Shown here: one piece after another, positions 46,244-54,815 of the stretch | How positions within the stretch are numbered: the stretch's first letter is position 1 | Layout of the letters: each line of letters starts with the position of its first letter | NCBI RefSeq assembly: GCF_019279795.1 | Contig: NC_056730.1 | Coordinates: 615,189,271 to 615,253,270 of the forward strand | Length of the DNA stretch: 64,000 nt | DNA from: Protopterus annectens | Lineage: Eukaryota; Chordata; Ceratodontiformes; Protopteridae | Reading direction: 5' to 3' | Made by a program: the position numbers and the translations under genes | Notes under the pieces: generated by a model | Told to the model about the DNA's origin: nothing | What the model saw: the letters and a program-made list of their open reading frames with translations, nothing else | Databases searched by the model: none

Positions 46244-46651
46244 ATCCCCAGTTGGCCTTTGGAAGGTAACCGTGGCTAGTATTCATAGGCCTACACATAC
46301 CTTGGTATCCACTGGGATGAGTTCCCTTCTGTTAGTTCTGTGTGTCAGGCGTGGCTGGCACAGCTCAACAATTTGCTGTAGGAGGTCCCTGTCCACTCTT
46401 TAGTGCTCCACTATCTCCAGCTCATGTAGCACCTGGTAGGTTACCCTGAGTCTGTACACTCTTCTCCATAGCCTCACTGTGGGTTGGTTGACAGCATTCA
46501 CATCCTTACCACCCTCAGCCTCCTCCACAAGTTGTTGTATGATAGCTATTGCAGCCCCTATAATTTTGCTTTTGTGAGTGTTAAAAGTCCCCCGCTTGTT
46601 TACACCGGTGGTGTAGAGTGTGGGAAAAGCCAGAGGAGAAGGTGTTTGCAT
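46244..46651 (-). pseudogene. N-terminal part of the Harbinger transposase, with stops
   Basis: In frame with the open segment: a start at 46,651 (MQTPSPLAFPTLYTTG), then RLWRRVYRLRVTYQVLHELEIVEH, a TAA near 46,398-46,400, DLLQQIVELCQPRL, and a TGA near 46,288 just before ILATVTFQRPTGDMMGTSQ. These blocks are where Harbinger transposases carry their N-terminal helical region, so the full gene probably ran from 46,651 to 45,506 and died by these two stops. Confidence 0.75.
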
Positions 46652-47328
46652 AGTTTATAGTAGTGTTCTGGCCTGGGCTGGTCTGCTGCCTGTGTAATTG
46701 GTTGATTCTGATACATTTCACCTGACAGCTAAGCTAGTTCTCTTTGATTACCTTCCTACTGCTGTTTTCCCTTCCCATTGTCATCCTGTTTAAGCCAATG
46801 TGTGTGTAGCTCAGAGTGCTCAAATGTGCACACTACTGCTATTTCCTGGTTTAACTTCCTTTTTTCTTCCTGTAAATCTTGGTGTGTGGCGTGCACACCC
46901 ACTTAGGCTTTGTAAAGAGTGCTAGGCAGATTTAGACACACCCCATAGCTTAGCTGTGTTAAGCTAGGAGCACACTCGAGCCACAGGGCTCCAATCCGCT
47001 TACAGTATGCCTGACACACACACCCATGATGTCACCTAACTCCTAGGCTTGCACCAAGCTATTCCTACTCTTACACTGTTGGGACCTGACTCACATGCTT
47101 GGGTAAACTGGGATGCTTAATTTAGGTTCATTTTGTTACTTTCCCCCTGATTCCGTTTGTGCGCCGCTGCCCTACGCTTAAACAGCCAAGATCGGCTAAA
47201 AAAAAAAAGTTGATTTCTGTATTTTTTTATGTTTGCAATGCCAATCACCTTATTCTTGGCCATTGGCATGCTTACTACATGATATGCAGCCTTTATTTTG
47301 GACTTGTCACAGCTCCATTTTGGATTTT
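46652..47328. other. Harbinger right arm, no gene recognised
   Basis: Noncoding, presumably including the transposase promoter, as the gene reads leftward from 46,651. I see no clear TATA box. Confidence 0.45.
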
Positions 47329-47608
47329 GCAGAAATGTACTTGGTTACTAACCAAGTGCATTTCTGCAGATAGCACGAGTCCTGCACGGACTGTTGCAAG
47401 CTTCCTGGATTGCAATATCACCTCATTTGCATAGATTTCTCCTGCAAATGGTGTGATTTGCATACTAGGGCTTAGTCTATGCAGGATTAGTGCAGGAGCG
47501 CTCGTGCATGCCCCTGCAGGCTGTTCCTGGATCGCACGGCAGACATATTGCCTGCTTGAGCTCCTGCACCAATCTTGCACGCCATGCAAGCTTTCAAGAA
47601 TCCGGGGG
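47329..47608. repeat. subterminal foldbacks and right terminal repeat of Harbinger
   Basis: A 19-bp inverted repeat (47,329-47,347 and 47,349-47,367; one mismatch, one-base loop) starts the region. GCACGAG...TCCTGCAC (near 47,377-47,393) pairs with GTGCAGGAGCGCTCGTGC (near 47,489-47,506). A TTTGCAT-rich foldback lies between. The terminal repeat ends GAATCCGGGGG at 47,608. Confidence 0.75.
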
Positions 47609-49548
47609 AAGAAGTTAATGAATTCCTCAAATTTAAGCAAGAAAGGCCAGAATTGTTTAATAATCCTAACTTGCTGATCAGAAAAGACATTGTATAATGT
47701 AACTACATACATTTTTCTTTATTCATGTTTTGTCTCACCTTCTAAAGTTATTCGACTATTCTCCCAATGATTATAGTTATCATGGTGGTTATAATCCCAA
47801 CTAGACACAGTCGTTTTCAATTCGTTCAGAGCTCTTTTAATATCAACAAGGTGATAGCCCCTCCTCAAAAACATATCTACTGTAACATACATTTCACCTT
47901 AGTATACACATGATAACTCATCACTATTATTACATAATCTATATACTCTTAAAAGTTCCCCAAAAGGGAGAGAATTAAGTAAATGTGGTGGGTGGAAATT
48001 AGTTCTATGCAAGAAATGATTGTTATTTTCAAATTTCAGGAGAATTCTTATTTTTACTTTCTTACCAACCACTCCTGTCAAGCCAACATCCAAAAATATA
48101 ACAGAACTTCCTGATTGTAGGCCATCAAATTTGATTTAGAACCTATTACGGTCCAAATCTTGAAAAAAAGAGAATAACATGTCTAAGCCACCCCGACACA
48201 GAAAAATCAAGTCATCTATGAATCTATGATATGTAACAACAAAATTAATGAAGAAATGATGTCTATACAGGTATTAAATCTCAAATTTACCCTGAAAAAG
48301 ATTGGCATACATGGGGGTAAAAGATGCCCCCATGGCCGTGCCATTTTTTTGTCTGTAGATGTCTTCACCAAAACAAAAATAGTTATTTATTTAGACAAAA
48401 TTCAGTCAGTTCTAATATGTAATTGCTTACTGAGCTATCACCAAGAAAAAACTTCAACGCCTCTAAACCAATTCTGAGTTGAATGGAAGTATACAAACTT
48501 TTAACATCCAGGAAAATCCAGTACATGCTTTCAGTCCATTCTATATCCTTAATTTTATGCACAAAATCAAACGTATCTTTAACAAAAGATGGCAATTTAA
48601 TAACATATGGCAGTAAATAATTGTGTAAAAAAATACCAGTATTACAAAAAAAATAGTTGGTAGCTGAAACTATTGGCCTACCTGGAGGACTATACATGCT
48701 TTTATGCAACTTTGGAAGACTATAGAAATAAGACATAGAGTTATTATAATTATAAAGCTTTTTTCTACATCTAATTTAGTAAAATAACCTAGTCTTAGGC
48801 CTTTAGATAATAACATTTGAAACTTTTCTTTAGCAGTCAAGTATTCTTGTGCTAACACCTTAGTATATACATTATCATCTCTAAGGCAATCCAAACACAT
48901 TCTAACATATTGCTTAACATGCATTACTACCAATTGATTACCTTTGTCAGAGGGCTTAAAAACAAGTTCATTTAGTTCCCCTAGTGCTTTCAAGGCCTTC
49001 CATTCAGTTTAAGACAGATCATATGTAACCACATTGTTATTTTGTATAAATTCTGTATAAGCCTGTTCTAAAGAAAAATTTACTATGGCAGAAAATTGCT
49101 GTGCACCATCATGTTCATACGGTGGTATAAAATCATTGGAATATTTAACATTGGTAGCAGCCAAATGAAAATAACCATTTTAGGACCTCTGTATCTGATG
49201 CACATGTGTAAAACTATCGACAGAATCAATAGTATGATCATCTAAAATATTAACATCTGAAATATTAGATTCATTAGATTCAGAATTAATATAAGTAGCT
49301 TTAGAGAAAAATTCATCAAATGCAACTTCCTGCACATTCTAAATACCTCTGTTTTCAACATATAAAATCTAGGTAAGGGCATAGGTATAAACTGTAAGTG
49401 CTTACTCAGCACATGTAATTGAATATCATTTAACAGAGTATTAGAAAGATTTACAATACTGTTGATCTCACCATTTGTATTAAAGACCAAAAAAACTCAA
49501 TCAGTTCCATTTAGTCCTCTTGTTGCATTATTAAGTTCCTCAATAATT
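47609..49548 (-). pseudogene. Penelope-like element 2, N-terminal region and RT
   Basis: On the minus strand, in order: INSIVNLSNTLLNDIQLHVL (49,242-49,490), the typical PLE entry; ELVFKPSDKGNQLVVM (48,670-48,993), the DKG block; FYSLPKLHKSMYSPPGRPIV and FLDVKSLYTSIQ (48,383-48,736), the first catalytic Asp block; and DQQVRIIKQFWPFLLKFEEF near 47,620-47,700, before the thumb end. Frames are shifted between pieces. The coding continues across the Harbinger insertion at 27,439. Confidence 0.87.
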
Positions 49549-50654
49549 GTGTGGGACTTTCTACTAAGTGGAAGTAATTTGTGCAGGTGATAGTCTATGT
49601 GGGAGTGTTGGAAGAGGTATGGAGCTAACTGAATGTTTGGTGGGCCTGAATAATAGCCAAGGATTCAAGTTTGCCTGGGGGGGGTTAGGTCGTGGTGAAG
49701 CTGGATATGATAGGTGGTTAAGGCTGAGAGTAGAAGCAGGACATAAACAGAGATTGTACAGAGTAGGGGTATTAGTATGTGATTATGTGGTAAGGGGAAC
49801 ATTGCTGATTATATTAGGAAGAGTTGATAGAGTAGGTGGAGTAATAAGTAGTTATATGTTGAGACTTGTAGCAGACCTGTTAAGAAGATCGATTGGGTAT
49901 TGGAGTGTGATTGGATTATTAGAGTGGTGGGAGGTGGCATTTGGTAATTGAGAGGTGTGGTCTATGGCTATAAGTCAAATTGAGATGGATGAATGGAAAT
50001 GGGGTAGGGTAGAGGAGCGGAGCGGATAGAACCAAGGACGGCTGACTGAGCAAGTAAGCTATAGAAACAATCGGTCAGGCTCTTATTTTACAGGTCTGAC
50101 TGTCTTAGGTAGCTAGGGATAAACAATTTTAACAAGTTTTGCTGCTTAAGATAGTCCTATTGGACTTGTAACAGATTATGCAAAAGAGCTAAAAACTAAA
50201 CAAGTTTTGCTGCTTAAGAAAGTCCTATTGGACTTGTAACAGATTATAGAAAAAGGGCTAAAAACTATAGTGTTCAGTTAAACTAATAGCAGGAGAGGGT
50301 TTTGAAATGACTAGAATGTGGAGCAGAAAGAAAGAGTTGATAGAAATGACTCGTGGGATGTGCAAGTAGCCATTTAATAATTGATAGGCTAAAATAAGAG
50401 TCGATTTTAAACACACATTGATTGTAGAGCAGTCTGGATACTCAGGGTTCAGAGTCCTTGCTTAGGGAGTACACACAGATTTTCAACCAGTTACTCCTGG
50501 GTCCTCTGCAGGTGGTTCCTTGGACAGGGCTGTCTAACCTCTGTGAAACAAATTAGGTATAAGGTGAGGATGTAGAACTGAAAAAATAGATATAGATAAC
50601 AAGAGCCTGTAATGAGCAGTGGTGAGGTGGCGGTAGGATATGGTGGAGAGCACG
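49549..50654 (-). mobile_element. second copy of the LINE B 5' region (copy 3), left part
   Basis: Closely similar to 19,894-20,148 joined to 25,685-26,500, without the gypsy insertion. A 68-bp tandem duplication (50,131-50,198 and 50,199-50,266) is present here only. It is interrupted at about 50,655 by LINE B copy 2 and resumes at 58,656. Confidence 0.75.
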
Positions 50655-50790
50655 CTATGGAATAATAATTTATTTTATTTATTTATTTATTTTACATTTG
50701 TTAACCGGGATAGTCCGACTGGATACATGTCCTTTTTCAGCGGAGGCCCGGGGAGAAAAGCTCCAACAGAGTTACAATGACAATTTGATA
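50655..50790 (-). mobile_element. LINE B copy 2, 3' terminus
   Basis: The A/T-rich tail (TTTATTTATT repeats, 50,666-50,695) and the conserved terminal block (ACATTTGTTAACCGGG ... GGGAGAAAAGCTCCA) match 16,430-16,525. The exact border with the CR1 insertion is uncertain by a few tens of bases. Confidence 0.75.
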
Positions 50791-51110
50791 CACAAATACA
50801 TGCGAGAGATGCAAACTATACGGCCAAACTGGAGGCTGAGCTCTCTCAACATAGGACTGGCAAGACCAGACAGGAGGAGAAGGTAACCACACACAATACA
50901 TACCCAGTCACACATGGTACCATCACAACTTCAAATCATACACATACTCACACAAAGACATACTCGGAGGCTCTGATCAAAAATTTACCAAAACAGCAGA
51001 GGCCACCAAAGCAGACACCCAAACAACTACCACCTCACGACCCAACACATGCAACACATAGACCACACAGTCAGAGTGTCAAACAGTCACAGCCCTTAAG
51101 GCCAAACAAA

Positions 51111-51650
51111 ATGCCAGACACACTTGTCATTGGTGATTCCATAGTCAGACACACTGACGTCCCGCTCACTAAACTGAGTAAGGAGAAGGTCACAGTAAGC
51201 TGCCTGTCGGGCGCTAGAACCCGCCACATAACGCAAGCACTCAGGTCTCTCAACAGCAGGTACAAGTACGACTCAGTCATTGTCCACGCTGGTGTCAACG
51301 ACCTGAGACGTACCTCCTTGGACTACATGAAAAGGGACATCGAGGAGCTCTCTGATTATGTAGCCCAGGCAGGTATGACCCTGACCTTGAGCAGTATCCT
51401 ACCTTCACCTAGAATGATGCCACAATACAGTGATAAGATGATCAGCTTTAATAATTGGCTTAAATTCTGGTGTCATTCAAAGGGGATCCAATGTCTGTCT
51501 GCCTGGGATGACATGCTGGACAAGCCACGCTGCTTCGCAAGGGACGGCTTGCACCTGTCACCCCTGGGCTTCCGGATATTGGCAAAGGCTCTTGCCACAC
51601 CCATAGTGCCTTTTTTAGGCAAGGCTCAAATTCTAAACCTACCACCCTAG
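51111..51650 (+). CDS. CR1 ORF1, SGNH/GDSL esterase-like domain
   Basis: The frame of 179 codons holds the SGNH hydrolase blocks: LVIGDSIVR with the nucleophile Ser at residue 10, HAGVNDL with Gly/Asn at 61-63, and RDGLHLSPLG with Asp 145 and His 148. Such esterase domains are known in CR1 ORF1 proteins, where their role in RNP formation or membrane association is unsettled. The same frame is open upstream of the Met to about 50,782, through a charged, Gln/Pro/Thr-rich stretch (KLEAELSQHR at its start), so the true protein was longer. ORF2 starts 30 bases downstream. No stop within; this is the best-preserved CR1 frame here. Confidence 0.88.
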   Translation: MPDTLVIGDSIVRHTDVPLTKLSKEKVTVSCLSGARTRHITQALRSLNSRYKYDSVIVHAGVNDLRRTSLDYMKRDIEELSDYVAQAGMTLTLSSILPSPRMMPQYSDKMISFNNWLKFWCHSKGIQCLSAWDDMLDKPRCFARDGLHLSPLGFRILAKALATPIVPFLGKAQILNLPP

Positions 51651-51679
51651 AACACCAAAAAGGAAAAAAACTAAGGGTA

Positions 51680-52348
51680 ATGCTGCTCAATGCCAGAAGT
51701 CTCACTCTCAAGATGCACGCACTCGAGGCCCTTCTCAATATGGAGAACATCGATGTCTGTGCTGTGACAGAAACCTGGTTCAAGGCTCCTGAGAGCACCT
51801 CAGCACTAACAGGTTTCACCTCATATCATGCTCCGCCCCAAAATCCGGACAACACCAAGAAAGGAGGGGTGTCCATATTCATAAAGGACACCCACACCTC
51901 AAGGTTGGTGGCAACGCACGATGCATCGGAGACCATCCAGGTGCAATTAACCATAGGCAAGACTGCTCTGCAATTTGTAGCATGTTACAGGCCACCCTCT
52001 CAAACTCAGGAACCTCACATGGCCTTCCTGAAAACATTGGAGGGGATAAATGTATCTCCAAACACCATCATACTAGGTGACTTCAACTACCCTAATATAG
52101 ACTGGGAACACTACTCAAGCCCGAACACTCTAACCCAAAGATTCCTGGAGTTCATAAACTCAAATGCCATGGAACAACTAGTCACCATCCCCACAAGAGG
52201 AGAAAACATACTTGATCTCATCATCACGAACATGGGATCAAAATGTTCAACACCAGAAGTATACCCCTCACTGGTGAGATCAGATCATAAACTAATCTCG
52301 CTGGAGGTCCTCATCCCGCCCCCACCTGAAACAAAAAGACCACAGTGA
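51680..52348 (+). CDS. CR1 ORF2, APE-type endonuclease domain
   Basis: A 222-codon open segment starting MLLNARSLTLKMHALEALL. Endonuclease blocks in order: NARSL (catalytic Asn), VTETWF (Glu), the GGVSIFIKD strand, ACYRPPS, LGDFNYPNIDW (Asp and Asn) and VRSDHKLISLEV (Asp-His). All catalytic positions appear present. It nicks the target DNA for target-primed reverse transcription. The frame ends at 52,348 and the linker continues in the next frame. Confidence 0.88.
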   Translation: MLLNARSLTLKMHALEALLNMENIDVCAVTETWFKAPESTSALTGFTSYHAPPQNPDNTKKGGVSIFIKDTHTSRLVATHDASETIQVQLTIGKTALQFVACYRPPSQTQEPHMAFLKTLEGINVSPNTIILGDFNYPNIDWEHYSSPNTLTQRFLEFINSNAMEQLVTIPTRGENILDLIITNMGSKCSTPEVYPSLVRSDHKLISLEVLIPPPPETKRPQ

Positions 52349-54457
52349 AAAACTTCTCAAAAGCCGATTTCACACTTCTAAAAACTAGTGTGGTCTCCTT
52401 TAAGGCCCCTGAGCCAGTGGTAAACATTACTCAAACCGCTGAATCACTTACAAATGCCTTCTACCAGCACCTACAGGACTGCATGGATCAGGCAATCCCA
52501 AACAAAACTAAGACTCTCTGTACCAAAGGCAAGCGTCCAGTCTGGTGGACCCCAGCCATAAACAAGCTCTACAACAAAAGGAGGAAGCTACTACAAGATA
52601 GAGCAAAATCCTTGAAAGGTAAGACACCTTTGATCATTATAAGTAAAAACTAAGAGCTCTCATAAAATCATCCAAGGCAAATTTTGAGAGAAAAATCGCC
52701 AAGGACTCTAAAGACAATCATAAGGCCTTCTTTAGCTATGTTAGAAACCTAGGAGGAAACTCCCAGATATACTCAGAATTAGTTCAAAATGATGTGAAAA
52801 TTACTGAACCTACACACATTGCTAACATACTGGCTGACAGGTTCAGTGCAAACTTCTCCCCCCCCCAAAAGGAGAGATATCTATTCCAGAGGATTGTAGC
52901 CCCCCAAACATCTCCAACGCCCAGGTGAGAACTGCCCTCACTAAGGCACAAAACACAGCATCCATGGGACCGGATGGTGTCCCCGGCTGTGTGCTTCATG
53001 AACTTAACGAGGAATTAAACCCACAGTTAGGAAAGCTGTTTAATCTTAGCCTCACCTCAGGATACGTACCCAAGGAGTGGCGCACGGCGACTGTGGTCCC
53101 ACTTCATAAGGGCGGTGCCTCCACAGACCCTGGAAATTACCGCCCATTAGTTTGACAAGCCTTATCTGCAAAGCCATGGAGAGGATCATAATGGAACTCA
53201 TAAATAAAGACATAGGGAACTTGCAGACTTTGGATCCAACCCAGTTTGGCTTTGTCAAAGGCAGATCCTGCCTCTTAAACTTGGTTGACTTTTTCGAGAC
53301 AGTCACCAAGGCCATTGATGAGGGAAAGGCAGTCCATACAGCCTACCTCGACCTGGCAAAGGCCTTCGACACAATACCCCACTCAGGTATCATCGAAAAA
53401 TTCATCAGCTTGAATGTAAACCCATACATCACAAGATGGGTTGCAAACTGGCTAAGTGACAGAACCCACAGGGTCAGAGTTGCTGGAGCCATGTCAGACT
53501 CAAAGCCTGTCACAAGTGGTGTCCCACAGGGCTCAGTCCTGGGTCCACTCTTGTTCGGCATCTACTTTTCTGAAGTACAAGCAAACACAGGAGGGTTATG
53601 GCTGACAAAGTTTGCAGATGACTGCAAACTGGGCCATAGTCGAAAACACATCTGACACAGATATCCTCCAGAAGGGCCTCACAGAAACGGATAACTGGTA
53701 CCAGAGCCATGGCCTGAAGTTAAACGCCAAAAAATGCATAGTCATACCCTTCGGGAAAAACAAGGTTACCCCTAGCTACCATATAGGTGACAATCCACTG
53801 AGCACAGAAAAGTCATCAGGGATCTGGGGACCCAAGTTGACAGTAGCCTTCGCTTGACACTCATGTTGCTAAAGTAGTTAGGAAAACCTTCTATATCGCC
53901 CACCTGATCATGAAGGGATTCACATCTAGATCAAGGGAGGTCATCGTCCCCTGTACTCATCACTCATTAGACCTATGATTGAGTACAATGCCCCGCTTGG
54001 AATGTATCTGACCAGACACCTGCTGCAGCTTGAAAGGCCCCAAAAGTTCCTCACCAAAAGGATAAAGGGTCTCAAAAATATGTCTTATGCTGCCCGACTG
54101 AACGAACTCCAGCTCTATTCAGTCTCATACCGCTTGCTCAGAGGTGACCTGTGCCTGACATATAAGGCCATGTCAAACCCAGATTTGATGAATATGCTTC
54201 ACCTCAAAAAATCTAGATCCCTCAGAACCACAAGGGTGGGAGACTTAAACCTTGACACGGTTATAAATAGAACGTGCTGGAGGGACAGATTCATCACCCA
54301 GAGACTCCCTATGCTGTGGAACAAAATCCCGGTACATGTGAGGCAGAGCACCTTGCTGGCCTTGTTCAAGAGGAATCTTGACCAATGGATGGGAGATCGC
54401 AGATATACCCCAGGGATTACTTCAGTGTCACTGCTTGACAGAGGCACAGAAAAATGA
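52345..54457 (+). pseudogene. CR1 ORF2, linker, RT and C-terminus, frameshifted
   Basis: Pieces: linker 52,345-52,653 (KRPVWWTPAINKLYNKRRK); RT fingers 52,925-53,155 (WRTATVVPLHKGGAS); palm 53,152-53,655 (LDLAKAFDTIPHSGI, SGVPQGSVLGPLLFGIYF, KFADDCKLG); post-RT 53,612-53,857 and 53,975-54,457 ending QWMGDRRYTPGI. Catalytic motifs are intact; four small frameshifts and a C-run at about 52,858-52,866 break the gene. Confidence 0.88.
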
Positions 54458-54815
54458 TAGGCATAGTTTTTATTCAAACTAAAGGGGTGGCGAAAGCCAC
54501 ATAACTATGGGCTAGGCTTATAAATGCCCTTGGACAGATAGCCTAGTATGAACCTATGAACCTATGAACCTATAAAATAGCAAATAAGATTAACAATAAC
54601 AAAGAACATAGGCTATTTACATGCTAGTACAACACTACCATACTATATCTTATGAATATACTACTAATCATTAGAATATACATTAATAACATACTGGCAA
54701 AGTCGATAGGCAGAATAATGCCATAGAGTTTGACAACATACATAGTTCTTATCACAACATACATAGTACTTATCACCTTAGCTAGTTGGTTTTGGTTTTA
54801 GTTTATGGCACAGAG

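Larger units (their letters stand above)
27440..47608. mobile_element. giant PIF/Harbinger DNA transposon (20.2 kb)
   Basis: The left end reads CCCCCAGATTTACTAAA. The right end is an imperfect inverted copy, which read inward is CCCCCGGATTCTTGAAA, and a further GTGCAAGAYT block is shared. A 3-bp direct repeat AAG flanks it (27,437-27,439 and 47,609-47,611), as expected for Harbinger. It contains the two proteins of the superfamily: a Myb/SANT-like protein on the plus strand near the left end, and a DDE transposase on the minus strand near the right end. The insertion splits a PLE frame precisely. The interior is expanded by satellites, SINE-like repeats, a TA tract and a nested PLE. Confidence 0.82.
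50791..54573 (+). mobile_element. CR1 LINE family A, copy 3, with ORF1 and ORF2
   Basis: The longest CR1 copy here. It carries an ORF1 with an esterase domain, an ORF2 with endonuclease and RT, and a 3' UTR ending in three CTATGAAC-type units (54,546-54,573). It inserted in the 3' UTR of LINE B copy 2, opposite in orientation. Its 5' end is truncated or unresolved. Confidence 0.85.

Noticed and set aside
45397-46269. Plus-strand Cys-rich frames
   Set aside because: Antisense of the Harbinger transposase.
47293-47712. A 139-codon minus-strand frame as a gene
   Set aside because: It is a chimera: PLE thumb coding joined to the noncoding Harbinger terminus by chance.
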